From an uncultured Treponema sp. (GTDB taxonomy: Bacteria > Spirochaetota > Spirochaetia > Treponematales > Treponemataceae), in contig CASGBA010000001.1 of assembly GCA_949299755.1 (NCBI GenBank), positions 1-64,000 of the forward strand: DNA of 64,000 nucleotides, given 5' to 3'. Positions within the stretch are counted from its first letter, which is position 1; the number at the start of each line of letters is the position of its first letter. Shown one piece after another: positions 1 to 9,241 of this stretch. The position numbers and the translations under genes are program-made. The notes under the pieces were generated by a model. The model saw only the letters and a list, made by a program, of their open reading frames with translations. It was not told where the DNA came from and did not search any database.

Positions 1-10
1 TGGATTGCGG

Positions 11-53
11 AAACGAAAAGAGCATATAGGTGCATGGGCGCCCCTATATGCTC
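11..53 (-). terminator. Intrinsic terminator of folD
   Basis: Read on the minus strand, an 11-bp perfect stem (20-30 pairs with 43-53, GAGCATATAGG with CCTATATGCTC) is followed by TTTTCGTTT. It lies 13 bases beyond the folD stop. The loop is GC-rich and may pair further. Confidence 0.75.
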
Positions 54-65
54 GGGTATCTGTGG

Positions 66-947
66 TTACAATGTGTAGATGGCGCGTTTGGCTGCAAGCA
101 GGGTGTTGCGCATGAGCGAGCAGATGGTCATGGGGCCTACGCCTCCCGGTACGGGGGTGATGTATGAGCACTTCGGTGCCACGTTGTCGAAGTCAACGTC
201 GCCTTTAAGCTTCCAGCCGCTCTTGGTGGCGGTGGATGGCACGCGCGTGGTGCCTACGTCGATAATCACCGCGCCAGGTTTCACCATGTCGGCGGTAATG
301 AAACCTGGCCGTCCCACGGCGGCTATAAGTATGTCAGCCCGGCGGGTTATGTCCGCCAGATTGCGGGTTCCGGTATGGCAAAGGGTGACGGTGGAATTGT
401 AATCCCGCCGGGAAAGCAGAATCGAAAGGGGTTTCCCCACAATATTGGAACGGCCCACAATAACCACATCGGCGCCGTCAGTGGGTATTTCCATTTCCCG
501 CAAAAGTTTTATAACCCCGTGGGGTGTGCAGGGAAGGAAAGAGCGGCTTCCTATCACCATATTCCCCAGATTCACCGGATGAAAACCGTCCACGTCTTTT
601 TCGGGTTTTATCGCCATTATAACTTTCCGGCTGTCGATGTGCCCGGGAAGAGGAAGCTGCACAAGGATTCCGTGGACGGAATCATCCTCATTCAATTCAG
701 CTATGAGGGCTAAAAGCTCTTCCTGCGAGACATCCGCAGGGAGCCTGACGGATCTGTCCGCCATTCCGGCTTCAGCCAGGGCCTTTTCTTTCCCCGTCAC
801 ATAGGAGATGCTGGCAGGATCATCCCCCACAAGAATAACCGAGAGACAGGCCTTCACACCCTTTTCTTTTTCAAGTTCCGCGACACCGGAAGCAACCCTT
901 TCCTTAACCCTGCGGGCAATTTCCGCCCCGTCTATAACGACAGCCAT
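66..947 (-). CDS. folD: FolD: methylenetetrahydrofolate dehydrogenase / cyclohydrolase
   Basis: Bifunctional cytosolic enzyme that oxidises 5,10-methylene-THF to methenyl-THF (NADP) and hydrolyses it to 10-formyl-THF. At 293 residues it has the usual family length. Visible marks are the YVTGKEKA segment with the catalytic lysine (about residue 53), VQLPLPGH, the nucleotide-binding VGRSNIVGKP and the PGGVGPMT signature near the C-terminus. The frame is open 18 codons further upstream, but the ATG at 947 is preceded by AGGAG (954-958) and gives the normal FolD N-terminus MAVVIDG, so that start is chosen. It is monocistronic, with its own terminator downstream. No clear promoter was seen upstream. 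Confidence 0.96.
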   Translation of the reverse strand: MAVVIDGAEIARRVKERVASGVAELEKEKGVKACLSVILVGDDPASISYVTGKEKALAEAGMADRSVRLPADVSQEELLALIAELNEDDSVHGILVQLPLPGHIDSRKVIMAIKPEKDVDGFHPVNLGNMVIGSRSFLPCTPHGVIKLLREMEIPTDGADVVIVGRSNIVGKPLSILLSRRDYNSTVTLCHTGTRNLADITRRADILIAAVGRPGFITADMVKPGAVIIDVGTTRVPSTATKSGWKLKGDVDFDNVAPKCSYITPVPGGVGPMTICSLMRNTLLAAKRAIYTL

Positions 948-1072
948 TTCCAACTCCTGTTTATCAGCCTTTATCAACCGGAAAATCCGTAACAAAATCA
1001 ATGCAGGAATGTTTTATCACGTTATATGATATATAGACAAGAGCGGAAAATTCAGGATAAACTGGACGAAAT

Positions 1073-1684
1073 ATGAAACGTTTTATTTTCATTCTTCTTT
1101 GCATGTGCATGACGATATATTTTCTTTCGGCCCAAGCTGATGAATATCCCACTGACGGAGAGGAGCAGGATTCAAGCTTTGATTTCACGGCAATCAGAAG
1201 GGGTTCACAGTACATAAAACTGGGGCTGGGGGTTGACATCCCCCTTTTAATGCAAACCCCGGGAGGAGTGGGACATCCTGACAAGATAAATGTGGGCGGT
1301 TCAGGCTGCATCGGCTATTATTATTACTTCAACCCCTATTTTTCCCTGGGAGGAGAACTTAATTTCCAGTTTAACACCACTTTGGCAGAAAACGTCCTGT
1401 TCAGGCTTCCAATCCTGCTCAGACCCTCGTATACATTCACAATAGGTAAAATCCATATCCCGATAGGACTGGGACTGGGGGGAACCTTTGAAAGCTATGA
1501 CAGTAAAACCTATTTCAATGTGACCGTCCAACCGGAAATCGGCGTTTACTATATTTTCAATCCTGAATGGTCATTCGGGGCCGCTGTTTCCTGGGATGTT
1601 GTGCCGCAGTGGTATAGTGACAGCGAATACAACAGGACAGGACATTTCCTGAATACATACATAGGAGTACGTTATCACTTCTAA
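1073..1684 (+). CDS. Small outer-membrane beta-barrel protein
   Basis: Predicted 203-residue exported protein. Residues 1-22 form a signal peptide (MKR, hydrophobic core, then a small-residue SAQA cleavage region). The remainder alternates polar and hydrophobic/aromatic residues in short strands rich in Gly, Tyr and Phe, and the chain ends in RYHF. A C-terminal phenylalanine is the usual beta-signal of outer-membrane barrels. Size and pattern fit an 8-stranded OmpW/OmpX-like barrel; the exact family is not recognised. The lipoprotein gene follows after 30 bases and is probably cotranscribed. The ribosome site is weak (GGAC). Confidence 0.7.
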   Translation: MKRFIFILLCMCMTIYFLSAQADEYPTDGEEQDSSFDFTAIRRGSQYIKLGLGVDIPLLMQTPGGVGHPDKINVGGSGCIGYYYYFNPYFSLGGELNFQFNTTLAENVLFRLPILLRPSYTFTIGKIHIPIGLGLGGTFESYDSKTYFNVTVQPEIGVYYIFNPEWSFGAAVSWDVVPQWYSDSEYNRTGHFLNTYIGVRYHF

Positions 1685-1714
1685 CTGCGGGAAAGGAAGC
1701 AATAAGGTAAAGCA

Positions 1715-2881
1715 ATGATAAGATACAACAATGAAGAAAAAAAAATGAACTCGCCGGCAAAATTGCTTTTATCATTTTTTGCGGTATTGATGCTGATATC
1801 CTCTCTTTCCTGCAGCAATGACCCCATTTTCGCGACGATAGAAAATGAAGTGCCGTTGAGGGATCCTTCATTCAGGGGATCTGTCGATTCCCTGGTTCAA
1901 TTTAACAATTACCTTTACGCCTGCAACGGAACATTGAAGAGGAAGGCAGGAAAGGCAAGGGCCGGCCAATGGTACAATGTTTCCCTGCCCTCCGGCGCTT
2001 ACCGTTGTTCCGCCCTGGCGGTTACCCCTTCCGGAAACATGATGTATGCGGTGTTCCAGAATTCAGAGTGGAAATTCCATTCCCTCCAAAAATTTGACGG
2101 AACAACCTGGACAAAGGTGAATTTGGGAGGGGGAATAACTTCGGTGGACACCATCGGAACATCGGAAAACGGCATTTACACAGTCACTCCCCATGGAAGC
2201 GGAGGGGACGGAAACCATGCGGACTATTATACAATATGCACGGTGAATGCCTCAGACAACTTTACAACGATAACCGGTACAGTCGGCACTCCGACGGCCT
2301 TGACGGGAAAGTACATCGTAACAAAAAGCGGTTCCGACGGGGACGGCCATGCGTATAATGTAACCGGCGGTACTGCCACTGACATTTCGGGTAAAATTGA
2401 CAGCGTGATGGGAGGCTGTTCCGTCCAAATAAACGGGCAGAGTCACCTCTATGTTTTAACCAGATACAGAATTTATCATTATGATGAATCCGGGTATATA
2501 AATCATCGGGATATAAGAACAAGCTACGATGGTTTTGGAAACCCGGCTTACTATTCCAACCCCAAATACCCCGACAAACCCCTTCTTCTTCTTCCCCTGG
2601 AGGAAGGATACAGGGAAGCTACCATAGACACATCTTCCGGTGATGTAACGGGAACATCATCTCCGGGAGATGAAATTTACTCTTCCACCGCTCCCGGTGA
2701 CAGGTCCCAATACGATATCACCTTGGATGACTATACGGTGACAGCCATATTCGCTGTGACAGATCCGGATTACCTGCCCGACGGGGATTCACACGCTGTT
2801 TATATGTCCATCGGCCATTATAAATATGACGGCTTGTGGAGTTATTACTCGGACACGGAGTCAGAGTGGAACCGCGAGTGA
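1715..2881 (+). CDS. Surface lipoprotein of unknown function
   Basis: Exported lipoprotein of about 380 residues. A hydrophobic segment ends in the lipobox SSLSC (Cys about residue 33 from this start; about 23 if the second ATG at 1745 is used). The mature part is rich in Tyr, Ser, Thr, Gly and Asp, with repeated short strands like a beta-propeller or beta-sandwich, and I see no catalytic motif. The start is uncertain: 1715 has an AAGG-like site, while 1745 gives a more normal signal peptide. The stop overlaps the GTG of rarA in a GTGA arrangement, suggesting translational coupling. Function unknown. Confidence 0.65.
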   Translation: MIRYNNEEKKMNSPAKLLLSFFAVLMLISSLSCSNDPIFATIENEVPLRDPSFRGSVDSLVQFNNYLYACNGTLKRKAGKARAGQWYNVSLPSGAYRCSALAVTPSGNMMYAVFQNSEWKFHSLQKFDGTTWTKVNLGGGITSVDTIGTSENGIYTVTPHGSGGDGNHADYYTICTVNASDNFTTITGTVGTPTALTGKYIVTKSGSDGDGHAYNVTGGTATDISGKIDSVMGGCSVQINGQSHLYVLTRYRIYHYDESGYINHRDIRTSYDGFGNPAYYSNPKYPDKPLLLLPLEEGYREATIDTSSGDVTGTSSPGDEIYSSTAPGDRSQYDITLDDYTVTAIFAVTDPDYLPDGDSHAVYMSIGHYKYDGLWSYYSDTESEWNRE

Positions 2882-5202
2882 ATTCCGGCGGGGAAGATTT
2901 ATTCGATTCTCAAAAAGACATTTCCCAGGAACCTTTGGCTGCCAGGATGCGGCCCAGAACCCTTGATGAATACATAGGGCAGGATCACATTGTGGGAAAA
3001 AACCGTCTCCTGCGCCGGGCAATCCAGGCGGACAGACTTTCCTCCGTTATTTTTTACGGGCCGCCGGGGACCGGAAAAACAACCCTGGCACGGGTAATCG
3101 CCAACCACACAAAAAGCAATTTTGTCACATTGAATGCGGTTCTTGCCGGCGTGAGCCAGATACGGAGCGCCATAGAAGCCGCCGCGGAGCAAAGGAAACT
3201 TTACAACAGGCGCACCATTTTGTTCGTGGACGAGGTTCACCGCTGGAATAAAAGCCAGCAGGATGCCCTTCTTCCCTGGGTGGAAAACGGGACAATAATC
3301 CTCATAGGGGCAACCACTGAAAACCCCTTCTTTGAGGTGAACCGGGCTCTGGTAAGCAGGAGCCGGGTTTTTCAGCTTAAATCCCTGACGGAACAGGATT
3401 TGAAAAAAACCGCCTTGGCCGCCCTCAAGGACAAAGAGAGGGGTTACGGGAAATGGAACGTTGAATTTGAAAAGGGCGCCTTGGAACACCTGATTGAAAC
3501 GGCGGCGGGAGACGCCAGAAGCCTCCTCAATGCGGTGGAGCTGGCGGTTGAAACCTCCGTGCCCTCCTGGCCGCCGGAAGAAGGCATTTCCATTTTCATC
3601 ACGGCGGAGGCCGCCGAGGAAAGCATTCAGAAAAAGGTTGTGCTGTATGACAGGGACGGGGATTACCATTACGATGTTATAAGCGCTTTTATAAAATCAC
3701 TCCGGGGAAGGGATCCGGATGCGGCCATGTACTGGCTTGCCAGAATGATTGCGGCCGGGGAATCCCCGGACTTTATTTTCCGGCGGATGCTTATTTCAGC
3801 CTGCGAGGACACCGGACTGGCAGACCCCCAGGCTGTTTCCATTGTGGAAAGTTGTGCGGCCGCCTTTGACCGGGTGGGAATGCCGGAAGGACAGTATCAT
3901 CTGGCCCACGCAGCCCTATATCTGGCAACCGCAGAAAAATCCAACAGCTCCCTCTGTTTTTTTGATGCCCTGGCCTCCGTTGAAAAGGAAAACACCGAAG
4001 TTCCGAACCATTTGAAAGACCCGAGCCGGGATGCGGAAGGCTTCGGCCACGGGACCGGTTATTTTTACCCCCACTCGTACAAAGACCACTGGATTGCCCA
4101 GCAATATCTTCCGGACGCACTGGCGGGAAAGGTTTTTTACACGCCGGGGAAACTGGGTTATGAAAAGGAAATCCGGGAAGATGTTTTGCGCCGCCGGGAA
4201 CTCCAGGTTGCGGCTATCCTCGGGGAAGCTGAAAATGAATTTTCCGACGGAAGCCCCTTTGCGGAGGCGGGGGCGGCGCCTAAACCCGGGCAAATAAAAG
4301 GTTTCAAAAAAGAAGAGAACCTGACTTTCTCCCCCGGCGGTAAACAGCGGGAGCAATGGCAGAAAAGGGTTGATTCCACAAAATCGGAAGCCCTTCTTGA
4401 AATCAGGAACCGGATTATAAAACGGGCAAAAATTTTACGGCACCACAGGATTTTAATATTCGGAGCCGATGACGGACTCCTGCTTTGGGAGGCTTCCAGA
4501 CAAGCTCCGGAGGGTTTCACTGCGGGTTTTTGTAAAACGGAAAAATCCAGGTTGGTACTGGAACAATATGCTTTATCCCTGGACGACATGGACAAACCGG
4601 TTCTGGAAATACTTCCAGCCGCAGACAGTCCGGACAGGGAACCGCCGCCGGAAAGCTGGTTTTCCAGTCTTTTTGACCGGGTTTTAGCCCGGAATCCGGC
4701 GGCGGATGAAACCGGCTTAACGGCATTTGCGTCCAAGGCGGCCGGCTTTTGTGTACCCGGGGGAAAGGTTGTGTTTTCCGCCCAAATCCCTTCCGAGGGG
4801 ATGAGGCTTTTCAAACTGATTAAAAGCCCCGGACTGCGGGAAAGGGTTTCAGCGGCAGAGGAGAAATTTTTTGCGGAAAACGGGAATCCGGTTTTCAAAT
4901 GGAACGGGGATTCCCTGAGAAAAAACCTGGAAAAACAGGTGGAAGCGGGGAAATTCAAGAACATCCTGGTGGAAACGGGGGTGATGTCAGAATACAAAAA
5001 ACTGGCACCGGATTCCCTGGAAAAATGGTTTAACCCGGATTATTCCCCTTACGGTAAAAAAATCCTGGAACTGCTGGGGGAGCAGGACTTTGCGAAGATG
5101 AAGGCGGAAATTTCAGGAGCCGCTGCCTCCCCCGTGCCCTGGAGTTACACTGTCCTTGTGGCGGTGATTGAAAACCAGGACAAAAATACGGACAGAAAAT
5201 AA
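2878..5202 (+). CDS. rarA: RarA/MgsA AAA+ ATPase fused to a methyltransferase-like domain
   Basis: Replication-associated recombination ATPase (RarA, also called MgsA or WRNIP1 family) acting at stalled forks. Residues about 20-430 hold the RarA core: [13 protein letters not shown], Walker [10 protein letters not shown] (about residue 60), Walker [11 protein letters not shown], sensor 1 GATTENP, and the C-terminal part with YPHSYKDHW. The usual RarA stops near 430-450 residues. This 774-residue protein continues for some 330 residues that resemble a Rossmann SAM-methyltransferase fold ([16 protein letters not shown] near residue 525, then FDRVLARNP). Similar RarA plus unknown-domain fusions are annotated in some bacteria (NCBI model PRK13341, as I recall). 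GTG at 2878 is chosen because it overlaps the previous stop and precedes the conserved N-terminus; GTG at 2866 is possible. Confidence 0.88.
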   Translation: MNSGGEDLFDSQKDISQEPLAARMRPRTLDEYIGQDHIVGKNRLLRRAIQADRLSSVIFYGPPGTGKTTLARVIANHTKSNFVTLNAVLAGVSQIRSAIEAAAEQRKLYNRRTILFVDEVHRWNKSQQDALLPWVENGTIILIGATTENPFFEVNRALVSRSRVFQLKSLTEQDLKKTALAALKDKERGYGKWNVEFEKGALEHLIETAAGDARSLLNAVELAVETSVPSWPPEEGISIFITAEAAEESIQKKVVLYDRDGDYHYDVISAFIKSLRGRDPDAAMYWLARMIAAGESPDFIFRRMLISACEDTGLADPQAVSIVESCAAAFDRVGMPEGQYHLAHAALYLATAEKSNSSLCFFDALASVEKENTEVPNHLKDPSRDAEGFGHGTGYFYPHSYKDHWIAQQYLPDALAGKVFYTPGKLGYEKEIREDVLRRRELQVAAILGEAENEFSDGSPFAEAGAAPKPGQIKGFKKEENLTFSPGGKQREQWQKRVDSTKSEALLEIRNRIIKRAKILRHHRILIFGADDGLLLWEASRQAPEGFTAGFCKTEKSRLVLEQYALSLDDMDKPVLEILPAADSPDREPPPESWFSSLFDRVLARNPAADETGLTAFASKAAGFCVPGGKVVFSAQIPSEGMRLFKLIKSPGLRERVSAAEEKFFAENGNPVFKWNGDSLRKNLEKQVEAGKFKNILVETGVMSEYKKLAPDSLEKWFNPDYSPYGKKILELLGEQDFAKMKAEISGAAASPVPWSYTVLVAVIENQDKNTDRK

Positions 5203-5207
5203 TCGGG

Positions 5208-5236
5208 TTGATTTAATATCTTTTTATCGATATAAT
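5208..5236 (+). promoter_or_regulatory. Promoter of adk
   Basis: TTGATT (5208-5213), 17-bp spacer, TATAAT (5231-5236). The predicted start near 5243 leaves a leader of about 45 bases ending in GGAG (5279-5282), six bases before the ATG. Confidence 0.75.
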
Positions 5237-5288
5237 TTATTCCAGACAGTTTTGTTTAATTGAATTTCAAATACAAGCGGAGTTTAAT

Positions 5289-5918
5289 ATGAAGCTGATT
5301 TTCTTAGGCCCCCCGGGAGCAGGGAAAGGAACCCTTGCGGCCCTTGTTTCTGAAGTTTACAGGATTCCCCATATCTCCACGGGGGAAATTTTCAGGGCTG
5401 CCATAAGGGAGAAAACACCCCTCGGCTTAAAAGTCCAATCTATTATTGATTCCGGACAGCTCGTCAGTGATGACATAACAATCGCGCTTGTAAAAGAAAG
5501 ACTCGAAAAGGACGATGCAAATGAAGGCTTTATTCTGGACGGCTTTCCCAGAACAATAGCTCAAGCGGAAGCCCTGGCGGAAATCATCAATATTGACAGC
5601 GCAGTTAATTTTGATATTGCCGATGATGAGGTTGTTTCGCGTCTTTCCGGCCGCAGGGTTTGCAAAGACTGCGGAAAAAATTACAATATCGCTTACATTA
5701 AACCAAAAAAAGAAGGTGTTTGCGATAAATGCGGCGGTGAACTTTTCACCAGGGAAGACGATAAAATCGACGCCATCACAAAAAGGCTTGAGGTTTACCG
5801 GGCTCAAACAGCGCCTTTGATCGAGTATTACAGAAACAAAGGACTTCTGAAGGACATTGACGCACGGCCTTCTTCCGATACAATTTTTGAAAATTTCAAG
5901 AATATTTTCCCCCTCTAA
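5289..5918 (+). CDS. adk: Adenylate kinase with zinc-binding lid
   Basis: Cytosolic enzyme interconverting ATP + AMP and 2 ADP. It shows the P-loop GPPGAGKGT (residues 7-15), the AMP-site segment IPHISTGEIFR, DGFPRT, and a long LID carrying four cysteines (CKDC ... CDKC, about residues 127-152), the structural zinc site found in many Gram-positive and spirochaete enzymes. The 209-residue length fits. The ATG is set by GGAG at 5279-5282. It has its own promoter and a strong terminator. Confidence 0.96.
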   Translation: MKLIFLGPPGAGKGTLAALVSEVYRIPHISTGEIFRAAIREKTPLGLKVQSIIDSGQLVSDDITIALVKERLEKDDANEGFILDGFPRTIAQAEALAEIINIDSAVNFDIADDEVVSRLSGRRVCKDCGKNYNIAYIKPKKEGVCDKCGGELFTREDDKIDAITKRLEVYRAQTAPLIEYYRNKGLLKDIDARPSSDTIFENFKNIFPL

Positions 5919-5942
5919 ATAAACAGGATAAACCATCCTGAG

Positions 5943-5977
5943 AAAAAACCTCCCAGGCAACTGCCGGGAGGTTTTTT
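5943..5977. terminator. Bidirectional terminator between adk and dus
   Basis: Stem CCTCCC (5949-5954) pairs with GGGAGG (5966-5971), with an inner GGCA/TGCC helix. It is flanked by A6 on the left and T6 on the right, so it can end both the plus-strand adk and the minus-strand dus transcripts. Confidence 0.88.
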
Positions 5978-5985
5978 CAATTCTT

Positions 5986-7011
5986 TTAACAAATCTTAAA
6001 CCTGTCTGAAGGATTTTCATCAAAATATCCTGAAAGTATTTCCATAATCCCGTCATAAGAGGAAGAATTCAAAATTTTCGTTTTTACATAATGGGCAAAA
6101 TAAAAATTATCGCAATAAAAAGAAAAAAACCTGTGGGCCCTGGTAATAAAGAATTCCGGCGGCTGGGTTTCCACCAGGCAGTCCAAAAAAAATCCGGCGG
6201 TTTCCAAAAGGTCTACCGCCTTTTTCTCCGGCAGGGAAGGAACGCCGGAAAATTCCCGTCCGGCATACTCCCTTATATCCCGGAAAATCCAGGGTTTCCG
6301 GACGGCAGCCCGGCCTATCATAATTCCGGCACAGGGGAACTTCCTGAAAACCGACACTGCATCCTCCACGGAAAAAATGTCGCCGTTACCGAAAACAGGC
6401 ACAGGGAGGGAAGAAGCCAGGGCTGCCACAAAATCCCAACGGGCCGGGCGGCTGTATTTTTCTTTTTTCAGCCTTGGATGGAGGGTGATGGAATCAACCC
6501 CTGAATCCACAAGCATGGAGCAGAATCCGGCAAGTTTTTCACAGGAGGCTTCTTCCCCGAGCCTGAGCTTGACGGAAAGCCTGGGGCGGCGGCCGTCTTT
6601 CGCAAAGGAATCCACCACCTTCCTGACAGCATGCACCATGCCGGAGGTTTCCCCGGCGGGCTTCAGCATCCAGGAAATGCCGGCTCCGGTGCGCACTATC
6701 GCCGGAGCTGAACACCCCATGTTCAAATCGACCCCGATTCCGCCCAAGGCCAGAACCTTTTCCGCCGCCCGGCACAGGGAATCCGGTTCTGATCCTGTAA
6801 GTTGCCATACGATTTTTTCCGGGCAAGGACCTGTGCGGATATAATATTCCTCAAATTTACCGCCGGCTAAAAGGGATGGGGCATGAATCATCTCCGTGTA
6901 ATATTCATTCGGATCACCGAAACGGTGTATCAAAAGGCGGAGGGCTTCATGGGAAAGGGTTGCCATGGGTGCAAGGGCTGTTTTTGGTTCCGGGACAGAC
7001 TTTTCAATCAT
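5986..7011 (-). CDS. dus: tRNA-dihydrouridine synthase
   Basis: FMN/NADPH enzyme that reduces uridines in the tRNA D-loop. The 341-residue TIM barrel shows the family signature: ALAPMATLSHEALR at the N-terminus, WQLTGSEPDSL, VDLNMGCSAPAI with the catalytic cysteine, LSVKLRLG, SITLHPRLKKEKYS (His of the FMN site), VFGNGDIFS and GIMIGRAAVRKPWIF. The residue after the catalytic Cys is Ser rather than the usual Pro. The N-terminus fits the family, and no Shine-Dalgarno site precedes it. It diverges from fprA, and both promoters can use the same palindromic TTGCAA. Confidence 0.93.
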   Translation of the reverse strand: MIEKSVPEPKTALAPMATLSHEALRLLIHRFGDPNEYYTEMIHAPSLLAGGKFEEYYIRTGPCPEKIVWQLTGSEPDSLCRAAEKVLALGGIGVDLNMGCSAPAIVRTGAGISWMLKPAGETSGMVHAVRKVVDSFAKDGRRPRLSVKLRLGEEASCEKLAGFCSMLVDSGVDSITLHPRLKKEKYSRPARWDFVAALASSLPVPVFGNGDIFSVEDAVSVFRKFPCAGIMIGRAAVRKPWIFRDIREYAGREFSGVPSLPEKKAVDLLETAGFFLDCLVETQPPEFFITRAHRFFSFYCDNFYFAHYVKTKILNSSSYDGIMEILSGYFDENPSDRFKIC

Positions 7012-7019
7012 CGCCGGAA

Positions 7020-7049
7020 AAGATAACTATTTTTAATGGAATCTTGCAA
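7020..7049 (-). promoter_or_regulatory. Possible promoter of dus sharing the fprA -35
   Basis: On the minus strand TTGCAA (7044-7049, self-complementary), 18-bp spacer, TATCTT (7020-7025), then only 8 bases to the dus ATG. The -10 is imperfect (4 of 6), so this is less sure than the fprA promoter on the other strand. Confidence 0.45.
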
Positions 7050-7072
7050 GAGGAAAAAAATAAATATATACT
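7044..7072 (+). promoter_or_regulatory. Leaderless-type promoter of fprA
   Basis: TTGCAA (7044-7049), 17-bp spacer, TATACT (7067-7072), then 7 bases to the ATG at 7080. The predicted transcription start coincides with the A of the start codon, and there is no Shine-Dalgarno site within range. Confidence 0.75.
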
Positions 7073-7079
7073 TCTATCC

Positions 7080-8294
7080 ATGAAAGCCAGTATTATAACG
7101 GATGGCGTGGCCGCAATACACGCTGACATAAAAACCACAGACCGTTTTGAGGGGATTTGGCCTATACCGGACGGAGTCAGCCTCAATTCTTATCTTGTAA
7201 AAGGGGAAAAAACAGCCCTCATTGATTTAGCCAAGGACTGGAACGGCTCGATAGAAAGTTTTGAAGAACAGCTTTCTTCAGCCGGAACTTCTTTTGAGAA
7301 AATTGACTATCTCATATTAAACCACCTTGAACCGGATCATACAGCCTTTATAATCGAAATGAGGAAGAGGAATCCTTCCGTACAGATTATTTCCACCGCC
7401 AAGGGAATCGCCCTTGTCAAAAACTTTTTCAAAATAACGGAAAACCTGAGAGAAGTTAAAACGGGGGACATCCTTGATTTGGGGGCAGGCAGGGTACTGG
7501 CCTTTGTGGAAGCTCCCAATGTCCACTGGCCGGAAACAATGGTCACCTACGACACAAAGGATAAAATACTTTTCTGCTGTGACGCCTTCGGTTCCTACGG
7601 TAGTTTGGGCGAAAAAGTTTTTGACGATGAATTCTCCGAAGAGGAACACAAATTTTTCGAAAATGAATCCCTGAGATATTACGCGAACATTGTGGCGAGT
7701 TTCAGTACCTTCGTCCTGAAGGCCATAGAGAAACTTTCAGCCTTTGAAATAAAAGTGATAGCCCCGAGCCACGGGATAATCTGGAGGAAGAATCCGGAGG
7801 CAATTGTCGAGAGATACACGAAGTACGCCGGTTACAACACAGGAGGAAACCTGGAAAAAGAAATATGCGTTATCTGGGGTTCCATGTACGGCTATACAAA
7901 GGCAGGGGTTGACGCGGTTCTGGAAGGAATCAGGGAAGAAGGGGTCAAGGCTGTCGTCCACCGTATACCCGACACAGACAGTTCCTATGTCCTTGCGGAC
8001 GCCTATAAGGCGGCCGGCCTGGTTCTTGCTATGCCCACTTATGAATATAAGATGTTCCCGCCCATGGCCCACGTGCTGGATCTTTTTGAGAGGAAACATT
8101 TTACGGGCAAGAAAACCCTTAGAATCGGCAGCTGGGGATGGGTTGGAGGAGCAAAAAAAGAATACGATGAGATGACGGCTCCTTTGAAATGGGAACAAAT
8201 GCCTTCTTACGAGTGGCAGGGAGTCCCGTCCCAGGAAGACTTGGCAGCCTTAAAGGAATGCGGGAAAGCCCTTGCCAAAAGTATAAAGGGTTAA
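7080..8294 (+). CDS. fprA: Flavo-diiron protein (A-type flavoprotein, O2/NO reductase)
   Basis: Cytosolic enzyme that reduces O2 to water, or NO to N2O, with electrons from rubredoxin or F420-like carriers, protecting anaerobes. Residues about 1-250 form a metallo-beta-lactamase domain with the diiron ligands HLEPDH (about residue 81), the His of NVHWPET, FCCDAFG and PSHGIIW. Residues 255-404 form a flavodoxin domain with the FMN loop GSMYGYTK and GSWGWVGG. The frame is open far upstream, but the family N-terminus and the promoter both place the start at ATG 7080 (404 residues). No partner rubredoxin gene is adjacent. Confidence 0.92.
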   Translation: MKASIITDGVAAIHADIKTTDRFEGIWPIPDGVSLNSYLVKGEKTALIDLAKDWNGSIESFEEQLSSAGTSFEKIDYLILNHLEPDHTAFIIEMRKRNPSVQIISTAKGIALVKNFFKITENLREVKTGDILDLGAGRVLAFVEAPNVHWPETMVTYDTKDKILFCCDAFGSYGSLGEKVFDDEFSEEEHKFFENESLRYYANIVASFSTFVLKAIEKLSAFEIKVIAPSHGIIWRKNPEAIVERYTKYAGYNTGGNLEKEICVIWGSMYGYTKAGVDAVLEGIREEGVKAVVHRIPDTDSSYVLADAYKAAGLVLAMPTYEYKMFPPMAHVLDLFERKHFTGKKTLRIGSWGWVGGAKKEYDEMTAPLKWEQMPSYEWQGVPSQEDLAALKECGKALAKSIKG

Positions 8295-8334
8295 AAGCGG
8301 ACGGATATTTCCGGTACGGCGGTTTTGCGCAGGT

Positions 8335-9132
8335 TTACCTGCGTCCCACAAGAACCATTGTGCGGGCTTTTTCATTGTAGGGTGAAAAGTCAAAATCGCC
8401 GTAAATTTCAACCGAAGACAATCCTGCCGCAAGCATAAGCCTTTTTAACTCCACCGCGGAATACAGGCGCTGCTCGTAGGTATGATCGATACGCCTTCCG
8501 TCTTTGTCTATCAGAATCCACCTGGACCGGAGGGCCTCCCACGCACCCACAACGGAAAATTCAGTGAGGACGGTGAAGCCTCCCCTCTCAAACCATTCCC
8601 CTTCCGTAAAATCCCTGACACTTATTTCCCGGCCGGTCATTTCCAGGATAAACCAGCCGCCTTCCCTGAGAGACGCGGCTATGTTGCGGAGAATCTGCAT
8701 ATCCTCCTCTATGGTGTCACAATAGCCGAAACTTGTGTAAAGGCTCACAGCGGCGTCAAAGCGGCCGGGGCGTACAAAGGTTCTCAAATCGTCCTGTACG
8801 AATTCAATGTCAACACCCTCGTCCCGGGCGGTGTCTCCGGCCGCGATTAAAAACGAGCGGACTAAATCCACGCCGGTAACCTTCGCCCCGCGGAGGGCAA
8901 GTTCCACGGAAACCCTGCCGGGACCGCAGCCTGCATCAAGAATGGCGGGAGCGCCGGAAGACGCCGCCGAAGCCTCCGATGAAGGGGCCCCCATAATGCG
9001 TAAAACAGCCTCGGCCACGGAGGGAGCCTCGGCCCAACGCTGGGCGTCAAACAAAACCGGAGCATATTGAACCCAGAAAGATTCGTTTTCAAACCATGAT
9101 TTTTTATGACCCGAATTATGTTTCATATCCAT
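8335..9132 (-). CDS. Class I SAM-dependent methyltransferase
   Basis: Predicted cytosolic methyltransferase of unknown substrate, 265 residues. Motif I is ILDAGCGPGRVSVELA, followed by the acidic end of beta-2 (VTGVDLV), the motif II region VQDDLRTF and a FDAAVSLYTSFGY motif as in Methyltransf_25/UbiE-like enzymes. The ATG at 9132 is preceded by GAGGTGG (9137-9143). It is convergent with fprA; only 40 bases separate them and no terminator is evident. TATAAT at 9164-9169 (minus strand) could be its -10, with a poor -35. Confidence 0.85.
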   Translation of the reverse strand: MDMKHNSGHKKSWFENESFWVQYAPVLFDAQRWAEAPSVAEAVLRIMGAPSSEASAASSGAPAILDAGCGPGRVSVELALRGAKVTGVDLVRSFLIAAGDTARDEGVDIEFVQDDLRTFVRPGRFDAAVSLYTSFGYCDTIEEDMQILRNIAASLREGGWFILEMTGREISVRDFTEGEWFERGGFTVLTEFSVVGAWEALRSRWILIDKDGRRIDHTYEQRLYSAVELKRLMLAAGLSSVEIYGDFDFSPYNEKARTMVLVGRR

Positions 9133-9206
9133 TCTTCCACCTCGTATTTACGATATACCAATTATTATATCAGTCATATAAATAAAACTCCATGCAAATT
9201 CAATGC

Positions 9207-9235
9207 TTGAGGGAGTAGAAGTTTTATGTTATAAT
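9207..9235 (+). promoter_or_regulatory. Leaderless-type promoter of the Na/phosphate transporter
   Basis: TTGAGG (9207-9212), 17-bp spacer, TATAAT (9230-9235), then 6 bases to the GTG at 9242. This promoter lies inside the frame that would start at ATG 9203, which argues that the real start is the GTG. Confidence 0.65.
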
Positions 9236-9241
9236 CATATT

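Noticed and set aside
2899-3669. 256-residue open frame on the minus strand
   Set aside because: Antisense of the RarA AAA core whose Walker motifs are clear in the other strand.
4158-4997. 279-residue open frame on the minus strand
   Set aside because: It is antisense to the RarA extension, with Ser/Pro/Arg-rich shadow composition and no ribosome site or motif.
5427-6056. 209-residue open frame on the minus strand over adk
   Set aside because: Shadow of adk; it crosses the adk terminator and has no start signal.
6876-7079. N-terminal extension of the flavo-diiron protein
   Set aside because: It would cross the divergent promoter and read antisense through dus; family members start at MKASIITDG-like sequences.
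9203-9241. ATG start 13 codons upstream for the Na/Pi transporter
   Set aside because: No ribosome site; the stretch contains the promoter and the family N-terminus begins at the GTG.
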